From positions 1 through 59,789 of the forward strand of contig NZ_LXLV01000063.1 in the NCBI RefSeq assembly GCF_001757995.1: DNA of 59,789 bases, in the 5' to 3' direction. Below are positions 53,864 to 59,789 of this stretch, piece after piece. The DNA comes from Bacillus mycoides. GTDB lineage: Bacteria; Bacillota; Bacilli; Bacillales; Bacillaceae_G. Every line of letters starts with the position of its first letter. Position 1 is the stretch's first letter. The notes beneath the pieces were generated by a model that was given only the letters and a program-made list of their open reading frames with translations, was not told the DNA's origin and did no database searches. A program made the position numbers and the translations under genes.

Positions 53864-54706
53864 ATGTCAGTTAAGAAGAAAACGCAAGTACGCACCGGCA
53901 AAATGGTACGTGAACTAATGTTAGCAGACGAAGATGTAAATGCTTCGCTAATTATGGTATATAGTGAAAACGGTGTAAACGCAGAAATTAAAATCGAGGG
54001 CTTAACGCCGAAATGTAACGAAGAATTATTTTTGAGCGGAAACGTGGATTGGAACAAGAGTGTTATTTATAAAATTGTTGATTTCACTGGGAACGCGGAA
54101 GTTGGTAAAGTTACATTAACAGCGATGAATAAGAACAATGTTTCTCTAGAAATTGAACGCGTTATGTGGAGCAAGGAAAATAAAGAAGCTGCAGAGCAAG
54201 AAGAAACAGTTGTAGAAGCTACTCCCAATAAAGAAGTAGTTGTAGAAGCTCCTAAAGCAGTTACACCCGCTCCTAAACCTGTTATGCGTGTAGAAACACC
54301 AGCTATAACACCTAAGCCTACTCCGGTACCAACGCCGAAGTCAGTAAGTGTTGAAGCAGCTGTAGAACTATCTACTCCAGCACCTGTGAAAAAAGCAGCA
54401 CCTACTCCAGTTACAAAGCAAGAGACAGCACCGGTTACTCCTGCAAAACCGAAGCAACCTGCTTTGACTGAAACAAATACAAAACTACAAGAAAATTATG
54501 TTAAACTTGTGAAAAAGACAATTGAAGTTTGTCAAGATTACGAGCTTGGCATCGACATAGATGATTCTATTGAAGGATTAAAAAAAGAGCTACAAAGCCA
54601 AGGTATTAGCGTTACATTTGACAAAGAAATTATGGACGTTGTAAATCGCCTTCGTTCTTTACAAGATAAAGGAATCAAAGTAGAAAAAGTACTTAATTTA
54701 CTATAA
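53864..54706 (+). CDS. Uncharacterised three-part cytosolic protein with Pro/Thr/Val-rich linker
   Basis: A 280-residue protein without a signal peptide or membrane segment. Part 1 (about 1-105) looks beta-rich: GKMVRELMLADEDVNASLIM, ELFLSGNVDWNKSVIYKIVD. Part 2 (about 110-205) is a disordered linker of Pro, Thr, Val, Ala and Lys with repeated 'APKPV', 'TPKPTPVPTPK' units. Part 3 (about 208-280) is helical and charged (NYVKLVKKTIEVCQDYELGI). AGAGGAG precedes the ATG. I do not recognise the family. Single gene between padR module and lipM. Confidence 0.7.
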   Translation: MSVKKKTQVRTGKMVRELMLADEDVNASLIMVYSENGVNAEIKIEGLTPKCNEELFLSGNVDWNKSVIYKIVDFTGNAEVGKVTLTAMNKNNVSLEIERVMWSKENKEAAEQEETVVEATPNKEVVVEAPKAVTPAPKPVMRVETPAITPKPTPVPTPKSVSVEAAVELSTPAPVKKAAPTPVTKQETAPVTPAKPKQPALTETNTKLQENYVKLVKKTIEVCQDYELGIDIDDSIEGLKKELQSQGISVTFDKEIMDVVNRLRSLQDKGIKVEKVLNLL

Positions 54707-54741
54707 AAATAAGGAGATGGCGGTCGCCATCTCCTTATTTT
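54706..54741. terminator. bidirectional terminator between the 280-aa gene and lipM
   Basis: AAAATAAGGAGATGGCG/CGCCATCTCCTTATTTT, a 17-bp stem shared by two convergent genes. Confidence 0.9.
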
Positions 54742-55571
54742 TTATAATTCCATTCATTACTTTCATACTTCTCTTTTGCTAAATTTTGAACTTCATGAAG
54801 CTGTTCTTCTGTTAGTTCATACGGCACAAGCTCTATATCTAAACCTTTTTCAAATCCAGTTTCAAACGCTTTAATTAACTGTTCAATCGTAAATGTACGA
54901 TCTGTTAATTCGTTAATCGCTACCGCTTTAGAAGAAAACATGTTTTTCATACGCTCTTTTACACGTTCATTCGGGAATACAAATAGATCGTATAACTCAT
55001 CTAAATCTATTTCTAACGGAATAGAGCCGTGCTGTAAGATAACACCTTTTTGACGTGTTTGAGCACTACCTGCGATTTTTCTTCCTTCAACTACAATTTC
55101 ATACCAAGATGGTGCATCAAAACATACGCCTGAACGCGGATTTTTTAAATTCTCACGATCCGCTTCTGTTTTCGGAACTGCATAATATGCTTCTAATCCT
55201 AATGCCTTAAAACCGTCTAATAAGCCTTGCGAAATAACGCGGTATGCTTCCGTAACTGTTTTTGGCATATCCGGATGATCTTCAGACACAATAACACTGT
55301 ACGTTAATTCTTTGTCATGTAGTACACCCCTGCCGCCTGTTTGACGACGAACGAATCCATATTTCTTTTCGTTAACTACATCCATATTTATATCTTTTTC
55401 AACACGCTGGAAATACCCGACTGTTAATGTTGGTACTTCCCATTCATAAAAACGAATTGTTGGTGGCATTTTTTTTTCACTTTGCCAATTTAATAAACAT
55501 TCATCTAACGCCATATTAAATGCTGGTGAACATTGACCAGAGTTAATATAACACCATTTTTCTTTTCCCAT
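54735..55571 (-). CDS. lipM: Octanoyltransferase LipM
   Basis: A 278-residue transferase that moves octanoate from acyl carrier protein to GcvH, the first step of lipoyl assembly in Bacillus. The catalytic Cys150 is in [17 protein letters not shown], and [20 protein letters not shown] and [20 protein letters not shown] are the ligase-fold blocks. Start ATG at 55571 after GAGGTG. It supports the lipoylation of BkdB. Confidence 0.94.
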   Translation of the reverse strand: MGKEKWCYINSGQCSPAFNMALDECLLNWQSEKKMPPTIRFYEWEVPTLTVGYFQRVEKDINMDVVNEKKYGFVRRQTGGRGVLHDKELTYSVIVSEDHPDMPKTVTEAYRVISQGLLDGFKALGLEAYYAVPKTEADRENLKNPRSGVCFDAPSWYEIVVEGRKIAGSAQTRQKGVILQHGSIPLEIDLDELYDLFVFPNERVKERMKNMFSSKAVAINELTDRTFTIEQLIKAFETGFEKGLDIELVPYELTEEQLHEVQNLAKEKYESNEWNYKK

Positions 55572-55741
55572 CCTGCACCTCATATAACCAATTATTTTTC
55601 ACATTCTCTAGTCTACCAAATTCGACAAAATTTGTGAAAGAATACGAAATTTCTTCTTATATACAAATGAATCTGTTGCATAAATACATATGGGCATTAT
55701 AATATTGAAAGTAGGATAAGAAAAAAGGGAGCGATAGAATC

Positions 55742-56125
55742 GTGTCAACAAACTTGATTATTATACTAGCCGCAATTGCAGCATTCATCGGCTACACTGT
55801 ATGGATGTATTTCTATCAGAAAAAATTAATTAAAACACTTTCAGAAGAAGAATTTCGAGCTGGCTACCGTAAAGCACAGCTTATCGATATTCGCGAAGCA
55901 GATGAATTTAACGCAGGACATATTTTAGGTGCGCGTAACATTCCATTATCACAAATTCGCCTTCGCCACAAAGAACTTCGCCAAGATCAACCGGTTTATT
56001 TATATTGCCAAAGCGGATTCCGTACAGGTCGTGCAGCTCAATACTTAAAAAAACAAGGCTACACAGATTTCTACCAATTAAAAGGTGGATTTAAATCTTG
56101 GTCAGGCAAAATTAAAAAGAAATAA
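55742..56125 (+). CDS. yqhL: Membrane-anchored rhodanese-like protein YqhL
   Basis: A 127-residue protein with one N-terminal helix (about residues 5-25) and a rhodanese domain (about 32-125). The active loop is Cys89 in YCQSGFRTGRA, consistent with sulfurtransferase chemistry. GTG start at 55742, 10 nt after GGGAG. Divergent from lipM. Substrate unknown. Confidence 0.88.
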   Translation: MSTNLIIILAAIAAFIGYTVWMYFYQKKLIKTLSEEEFRAGYRKAQLIDIREADEFNAGHILGARNIPLSQIRLRHKELRQDQPVYLYCQSGFRTGRAAQYLKKQGYTDFYQLKGGFKSWSGKIKKK

Positions 56126-56130
56126 CATAC

Positions 56131-56162
56131 AAAAACTAGCTGCACGATACAGCTAGTTTTTT
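56131..56162. terminator. bidirectional terminator between yqhL and the lipoprotein gene
   Basis: AAAAACTAGCTG/CAGCTAGTTTTT (12 bp) with a seven-base loop, between convergent genes. Confidence 0.85.
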
Positions 56163-56721
56163 ATTCCATATTGTTCGCAATGTACAGTAGATTTTGTTTA
56201 ATCACATCTTCATCTTTCTCATCTACATTACGATATAATAGCTGATATTCAATCCCCTTCTCTTTCCATATAAGCGTAGCAAATTCGTCCCCTCGCTCGT
56301 AATCATCCTTATTTTTAAAATAAGCAGGTGCTCCATTATTCAATTTCATTTGTTCTTGGAATCGATTTTCTTCTACGAGATATGGAAAACTGTAAGAAAA
56401 GTTGGCCACTGTTAATTCTATATAATCGTGCCTTCCTTTCTCTTGTTGCTTATATTTAATCGTTAAGACAGCATTCTTCTTTCCCATCGTTCTTACCTCT
56501 CCCTGCACATCACTCGTAATGTCATAAGGTAAAAACGTTGGAACTTTAAACTTCGCCGGAAAATATTTTGGAAGTTCCTTTAGCGGAATCGGATCAGTAA
56601 CACGGTCCTTAGCCCCTCCTGTTGTTCCTACAAATGTTTTTTCTTCTTGCATCGTTTGCTGAAATGAACATGAGCTAAGTATTACACTAGAAAACACGAA
56701 ACAAATGATTCCTTTTTTCAA
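56161..56721 (-). CDS. Lipoprotein of unknown function
   Basis: A 186-residue protein with a lipoprotein signal (MKKGIICFVFSSVILSSCSF; lipobox LSSC, Cys18). The C-terminal part (IWKEKGIEYQLLYRNVDEKD, then EDVIKQNLLYIANNM) resembles the end of DUF4367-type domains. TTG start at 56721, after a weak GGGCGG. The region before it has a 9-bp inverted repeat. No function can be given. Confidence 0.7.
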   Translation of the reverse strand: MKKGIICFVFSSVILSSCSFQQTMQEEKTFVGTTGGAKDRVTDPIPLKELPKYFPAKFKVPTFLPYDITSDVQGEVRTMGKKNAVLTIKYKQQEKGRHDYIELTVANFSYSFPYLVEENRFQEQMKLNNGAPAYFKNKDDYERGDEFATLIWKEKGIEYQLLYRNVDEKDEDVIKQNLLYIANNME

Positions 56722-57001
56722 TTTGTTTCCGCCCTTTCATACCGCCCTCTTAACGAGCGAAGCGTTTATACTCTCTTCTATTCGCTTCGTTATCAAACGC
56801 TTCCTCCGAAAACTTTCCACGTTATTCTCACACATTTTGACAAAAATTTTTTGCAGACATACAAAAAAGACCCTGCTATTCTTACGCCCAAATAAAAAGG
56901 TTACGCGAACAACAGAAGTCATGCTTATAACATAGATTGTGAAAAGCTTTTCAGGTCAAGATTTTTTCATTCTTATTATTTTCCCCTTATAATTAAGTAA
57001 A
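56722..57001. other. Divergent region between the lipoprotein and LacI genes
   Basis: Contains GAAGCGTTT/AAACGCTTC (56759-56767 and 56795-56803), a 9-bp perfect inverted repeat, with CGAAGCG/CGCTTCG as a competing pair. A 61-codon minus-strand frame here has no ribosome site. No supported gene. Confidence 0.4.
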
Positions 57002-57013
57002 GAGGTGATACAT

Positions 57014-57991
57014 ATGGCCAATATAAAACAAATTGCAAAAACTGCTGGTGTATCTATATCAACTGTTTCTCGTGTCCTTAATAATCATCCTTACGTAAAA
57101 GAAGAAAAACGTAAGCGTGTTCTAGATGCAGTTGAAGAATTGAACTATGCAAAAAATATTAATGCAATCCATTTAATAAAGGGAAAAACGTATACAATCG
57201 GGGTTATGCTCCCTTTCATTAATGTTCCTTACTTCAGTACCATTATTGAAGGGATCGGAAACGCAGCATTATTAGCTGGATATCATATTAATTTATGCCA
57301 AACGAATTACGATAGTATTGAAGAAATTCGCGTTCTTGAAATGATGAAAATGAAACAATTCGACGGGATGATTATTTGCTCTCGAACGAGCTCGTGGGAA
57401 CAAATTGAACCGTTCGCAAAATTTGCGCCTATTATTTCATGTGAAAAAATGAACCATCCCCTCATTTCATCTGTCTATGTAGATCATTATGAAGGTTTCC
57501 GTCTCGGTACTGCATATTTACTCAGTAAAGGCCATGAAAAAATCGGTATTTGTTTAGCAAGAAAAACAAGTGTAAATTCGATTGAACGTGAAAAAGCTTT
57601 CGCTGATACCCTTCGTCATGAAGGAAAAACGGTACATCCTGATTGGATCTTTCATCAATGCTATACGATGCAGGACGGGGCAAAAATACTTCACCGTATT
57701 TTAAATATGACAAATCGTCCAACCGCTATTTTTACAGCGAATGATCAAGTAGCTGCTGGTTTATTAACAGAGGCAAAAAAACATGGCATTCGCGTCCCTG
57801 AAGACCTCGCTATCCTTGGATTTGATAATCATGAAATTTCAAAAGCATTAGAAATTTCAACTATTGAACATCCCGGTCTTACGATGGGATCACGTGCTTT
57901 TTCTTTATTCCATAAACAGATTCAAAGCGAGCAAATTACCGGCAGCACAGAAGAACTTTCATTCCATTTAATTGAGGGAGAAACAGTCTAA
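57014..57991 (+). CDS. LacI-family transcriptional regulator
   Basis: A 325-residue regulator. The HTH and hinge are IKQIAKTAGVSISTVSRVLN (residues about 4-23) and the periplasmic-binding-like domain (about 60-325) has GVMLPFINVPYFSTIIEGIG and PTAIFTANDQVAAGLLTEAK with GFDNHEIS. Start ATG at 57014, 6 nt after GAGGTG. It stands alone, with no sugar operon adjacent, so its effector and targets are unknown. Confidence 0.88.
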   Translation: MANIKQIAKTAGVSISTVSRVLNNHPYVKEEKRKRVLDAVEELNYAKNINAIHLIKGKTYTIGVMLPFINVPYFSTIIEGIGNAALLAGYHINLCQTNYDSIEEIRVLEMMKMKQFDGMIICSRTSSWEQIEPFAKFAPIISCEKMNHPLISSVYVDHYEGFRLGTAYLLSKGHEKIGICLARKTSVNSIEREKAFADTLRHEGKTVHPDWIFHQCYTMQDGAKILHRILNMTNRPTAIFTANDQVAAGLLTEAKKHGIRVPEDLAILGFDNHEISKALEISTIEHPGLTMGSRAFSLFHKQIQSEQITGSTEELSFHLIEGETV

Positions 57992-58022
57992 AAAGGAGCG
58001 TTAACTATAGCGCTCTTTTTTT
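57990..58022 (+). terminator. terminator of the LacI gene
   Basis: AAAAAGGAGCG/CGCTCTTTTT with a ten-base loop, one G-T pair. Confidence 0.7.
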
Positions 58023-58036
58023 CAACTCTTCACCTA

Positions 58037-58065
58037 TTGACTTTATATTTTACATCTCATATAAT
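58037..58065 (+). promoter_or_regulatory. sigma-A promoter of the TetR-SMR cassette
   Basis: TTGACT (58037-58042) and TATAAT (58060-58065), exactly 17 nt apart, a near-consensus promoter. Confidence 0.8.
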
Positions 58066-58068
58066 TAA

Positions 58069-58084
58069 CCTAACGAACGGTAGG
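58069..58084. promoter_or_regulatory. TetR operator 1
   Basis: CCTAACGAACGGTAGG: near-perfect palindrome with CCTA/TAGG ends, immediately downstream of the -10 and over the predicted start and RBS. Confidence 0.7.
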
Positions 58085-58096
58085 TAGGGGATGAAA

Positions 58097-58672
58097 ATGA
58101 CAGCAAACCGCATTAAAGCTGTAGCACTTTCTCATTTCGCACGCTACGGCTACGAAGGAACTTCATTAGCAAATATTGCTCAAGAAGTTGGGATTAAAAA
58201 ACCATCGATTTACGCACACTTTAAAGGTAAAGAAGAGCTATATTTTACATGCTTAGAATCAGCTCTTCAAAAAGATTTGCAGAGCTTCACAGACGATATC
58301 GAAAATTTTTCAAAATCGTCTACTGAAGAATTGCTCTTAAATTTGTTAAAAGGCTATGCGAAAAGATTTGGTGAAAGTGAAGAATCAATGTTTTGGTTAC
58401 GAACTTCTTATTTTCCGCCGGATGCATTTCGCGAACAAATTATTGATAAAGCGAATGTACACATTGAAAACGTCGGAAAACTTTTATTCCCTGTGTTTAA
58501 AAGAGCAAGCGAACAAGATGAATTGCATAACATTGAAGTAAAAGACGCTTTGGAGGCTTTTTTATGCTTACTTGACGGCCTTATGGTTGAACTACTATAC
58601 GCAGGTTTAAATCGTTTTGAGACACGTTTAGAAGCTTCTTGGAAAGTATTTTGGCGCGGACTTTCAAACTGA
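58097..58672 (+). CDS. TetR-family regulator of the SMR pair
   Basis: A 191-residue repressor. The HTH is LANIAQEVGIKKPSIYAHFK (about residues 25-44), the rest a helical ligand domain (CLLDGLMVELLYAGLNRFET). Start ATG at 58097, 6 nt after AGGGG; ATG at 58091 is possible. The same palindrome lies before it and before the SMR genes, so it probably represses both. Confidence 0.88.
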   Translation: MTANRIKAVALSHFARYGYEGTSLANIAQEVGIKKPSIYAHFKGKEELYFTCLESALQKDLQSFTDDIENFSKSSTEELLLNLLKGYAKRFGESEESMFWLRTSYFPPDAFREQIIDKANVHIENVGKLLFPVFKRASEQDELHNIEVKDALEAFLCLLDGLMVELLYAGLNRFETRLEASWKVFWRGLSN

Positions 58673-58699
58673 CGGATTGCTCCTTTGCAATGCGTCGTT
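58671..58699 (+). terminator. attenuator-like hairpin between tetR and the SMR genes
   Basis: GACGGATTGC/GCAATGCGTC (10 bp, one G-G mismatch) with a six-base loop, then GTTTTTAAG. It would reduce read-through. Confidence 0.5.
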
Positions 58700-58712
58700 T
58701 TTAAGCCCTTTA

Positions 58713-58728
58713 CCTAACGACTGGTAGG
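58713..58728. promoter_or_regulatory. TetR operator 2
   Basis: CCTAACGACTGGTAGG matches operator 1 at all but two or three central bases. It ends just before the SMR RBS. Confidence 0.65.
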
Positions 58729-58743
58729 AAGGAGAAATGACAT

Positions 58744-59076
58744 ATGGCATGGATTTATGTAATCTTAGCTGGTATTATTGAAATTTTTTGGGTGATTGGA
58801 CTAAAACACGCGGAGACACCACTTGAGTGGATAGGTGTCGCTCTATTAATTACAGTAAGTTTCGTCTTATTATTTAGAGCATATAAAGATTTACCTGTCG
58901 GTACTGTGTACGCAGTCTTTACTGGAATCGGTGCAGGTGGAATCGTTCTTACAGAGATTTTCGTTTTCGGAGAACCATTCTCTATTGTAAAAGTATTATT
59001 AATCGGTTTAATCTTCTTCGGAGTAATCGGCTTAAAACGAGTAACAGAAGAAAAAGAAGCGAAGGAGGCTGCATAA
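58744..59076 (+). CDS. SMR efflux protein, YkkC-like subunit
   Basis: A 110-residue four-helix protein. Glu13 in ILAGIIEIFWVIGLKHAETP is the conserved SMR proton- and substrate-binding residue. PVGTVYAVFTGIGAGGIVLT matches YkkC closely. YkkC/YkkD-type pairs export guanidinium or cationic drugs. The charged C-terminal tail ends in KEAKEAA. AAGGAG precedes the ATG. The next gene starts 1 nt after its stop. Confidence 0.87.
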   Translation: MAWIYVILAGIIEIFWVIGLKHAETPLEWIGVALLITVSFVLLFRAYKDLPVGTVYAVFTGIGAGGIVLTEIFVFGEPFSIVKVLLIGLIFFGVIGLKRVTEEKEAKEAA

Positions 59077-59077
59077 A

Positions 59078-59392
59078 ATGGCTTGGGTATTTTTAATTCT
59101 AGCTGGTATTTGTGAAATTGTTGGTGTACTCTTTATGAAAGTAGCCACTGAAAAGAAAGGCTGGGCACCAAAAGTAATTTTAATCGCTAACTTTGGCGTA
59201 AGCTTCTTCTTCTTATCTCTTGCAATGGACACATTACCGATGGGAACAGCTTACGCAATTTGGACTGGAATCGGAACTGCCGGAAGTGCACTTCTCGGTA
59301 TTCTTATTTTCCGCGAATCAGCAGATTGGCGCCGCCTTGCCTTCTTAAGCTGCATTTTATGCGGCGCTGTTGGCTTAAAATTATTAGGCTAA
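59078..59392 (+). CDS. SMR efflux protein, YkkD-like subunit
   Basis: A 104-residue four-helix partner. Glu13 in LILAGICEIVGVLFMKVATE, PMGTAYAIWTGIGTAGSALL and CILCGAVGLKLLG are the YkkD-like blocks. The two genes form the obligate heterodimer typical of paired SMR exporters. Genes are 1 nt apart. Confidence 0.87.
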   Translation: MAWVFLILAGICEIVGVLFMKVATEKKGWAPKVILIANFGVSFFFLSLAMDTLPMGTAYAIWTGIGTAGSALLGILIFRESADWRRLAFLSCILCGAVGLKLLG

Positions 59393-59407
59393 CGTGAGGT
59401 GAATGTC

Positions 59408-59665
59408 ATGTGGAAAGAAAAAGGAAAACAAATGTTAGCATGGATTACACTCGGAATCGTCATTCTATTACAAATCAGTTTTCATATAATAGAGTGGTTG
59501 TTTCATAAAGTAGTATCCATTCTTACCTTCCTTCCTAGCATGGCACTTGAAATTGCATCTATTGCTTGGTCAATTATTGCCTCCATTGCAATCGTCATTA
59601 TATGGAGTATCGCCAAACTATGGAATAAATTATTTAAAAAGGACAGTACTTCTGAAAAAGAGTGA
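59408..59665 (+). CDS. Small membrane protein of unknown function
   Basis: An 85-residue protein with two hydrophobic segments (about residues 9-30 and 40-68) and a charged tail ending KKDSTSEKE. Start ATG at 59408, 6 nt after GAGGTG. It lies 15 nt after the ykkD-like gene and probably belongs to the same transcript. No family recognised. Confidence 0.6.
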   Translation: MWKEKGKQMLAWITLGIVILLQISFHIIEWLFHKVVSILTFLPSMALEIASIAWSIIASIAIVIIWSIAKLWNKLFKKDSTSEKE

Positions 59666-59669
59666 TATT

Positions 59670-59740
59670 ATCCCCTTAAGGTAGACAGTGTAAAAAGACC
59701 ATGAATACACATGGATGTTACACTTTTACTTGGAGGGGAT
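59670..59740 (+). promoter_or_regulatory. Nested RNA structure occluding the RBS of the last gene
   Basis: Three nested helices: ATCCCCT (59670-59676) with AGGGGAT (59734-59740), AGTGTAA (59687-59693) with TTACACT (59718-59724), and CCATG (59699-59703) with CATGG (59710-59714). The outer helix covers GGAGGGG, the ribosome site of the gene at 59747. The middle helix followed by TTTTAC could instead be a weak terminator. Confidence 0.45.
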
Positions 59741-59746
59741 TTTATT

Positions 59747-59789
59747 ATGGTTAAAAAAGGGGATAAATTTCAAACTTATTCAGATAAAT
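59747..59789 (+). CDS. Start of an unidentified gene (truncated by window end)
   Basis: ATG at 59747 follows TGGAGGGG by 8 nt and the frame is open to the end (MVKKGDKFQTYSDK). Too short to identify. Confidence 0.5.
   Translation, partial: MVKKGDKFQTYSDK

Noticed and set aside
54201-54480. Pro-rich repeats considered as a CRISPR or tandem DNA repeat array
   Set aside because: The repeats are at protein level only (Pro/Thr/Val codons); there are no regular direct repeats with unique spacers.
56737-56922. 61-codon minus-strand frame upstream of the lipoprotein
   Set aside because: No ribosome site, overlaps inverted repeats, no recognisable features.
58671-58743. Guanidine-I (ykkC) riboswitch before the SMR genes
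   Set aside because: The gap is 71 nt and filled by an attenuator-like hairpin, a TetR operator and the RBS; no ykkC-motif core was seen.

Overview
The window is a low-GC Firmicute chromosome segment that reads as the Bacillus cereus group. Protein sequences such as Spo0A, SpoIVB, the full spoIIIA set, SplB, LipM, Dxs and the Bkd enzymes are at Bacillus level, and gene order follows the B. subtilis yqj-yqi-yqh region. Most genes are on the minus strand. It is a core sporulation and metabolism region with small accessory pieces.

Region by region. 1-123: right end of an IS3-family element (transposase C-terminus plus terminal repeat), cut by the window edge. 0.16-4.2 kb: M20 tripeptidase-like enzyme, GNAT acetyltransferase, the 30-aa Prli42 stressosome peptide, a small membrane protein, an L,D-transpeptidase and a YqjA-type transporter. 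4.2-10.3 kb: ArtMQP-type amino-acid ABC transporter, bacilliredoxin BrxB, YjdF behind a yjdF riboswitch, a Nudix hydrolase, a DUF421 membrane protein behind an RBS-containing hairpin, and a RodA/FtsW-type SEDS protein. 10.6-20.9 kb: the sigma-54-controlled branched-chain keto acid operon ptb-bcd-buk-lpdV-bkdAA-bkdAB-bkdB with its activator BkdR, a -24/-12 promoter and a two-dyad upstream site. 21-25.6 kb: YqzF, glycerophosphodiesterase, YycC, an uncharacterised exported protein, Spo0A and SpoIVB. 25.7-37.8 kb: recN, ahrC, yqxC/tlyA, dxs, ispA, xseB, xseA, folD, nusB, an Asp23 protein, accC and accB. 38.2-44.1 kb: a small membrane protein and spoIIIAA-AH with yqhV. 44.2-51.8 kb: GNAT enzyme and partner membrane protein, efp, Xaa-Pro peptidase, aroQ, yqhR, yqhQ, yqhP, a B. 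cereus-type repeat, a HAD phosphatase, mntR and splB. 51.9-59.8 kb: a PadR regulator with twin operators and two tandem DUF1129-like membrane proteins, an unrecognised Pro-rich protein, lipM, a rhodanese, a lipoprotein, a LacI regulator, a TetR-SMR-SMR efflux cassette with matching operators, and the start of a further gene behind a nested RNA structure.

How they work together. Branched-chain amino acids are deaminated by Bcd, and the keto acids are oxidised by BkdAA/AB/B/LpdV to acyl-CoA. Ptb and Buk can convert that to acid plus ATP, or it can feed branched-chain fatty acids, for which AccBC supply malonyl-CoA. LipM supplies lipoyl groups needed by BkdB. Spo0A, SpoIVB, SpoIIIAA-AH and SplB belong to successive stages of sporulation and germination.

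The best leads outside routine annotation are: spoIIIAD, whose conserved N-terminus has no ATG/GTG/TTG start and points to ATC; the RNA structures in front of yjdF, the DUF421 gene and the last gene; a six-codon ORF overlapping a terminator upstream of artP; a perfect 11-bp-arm palindrome upstream of brxB; a FapR-like operator on the accBC promoter; and paired operators at the PadR and TetR loci. I saw no CRISPR, rRNA, tRNA, phage or obvious defence system.
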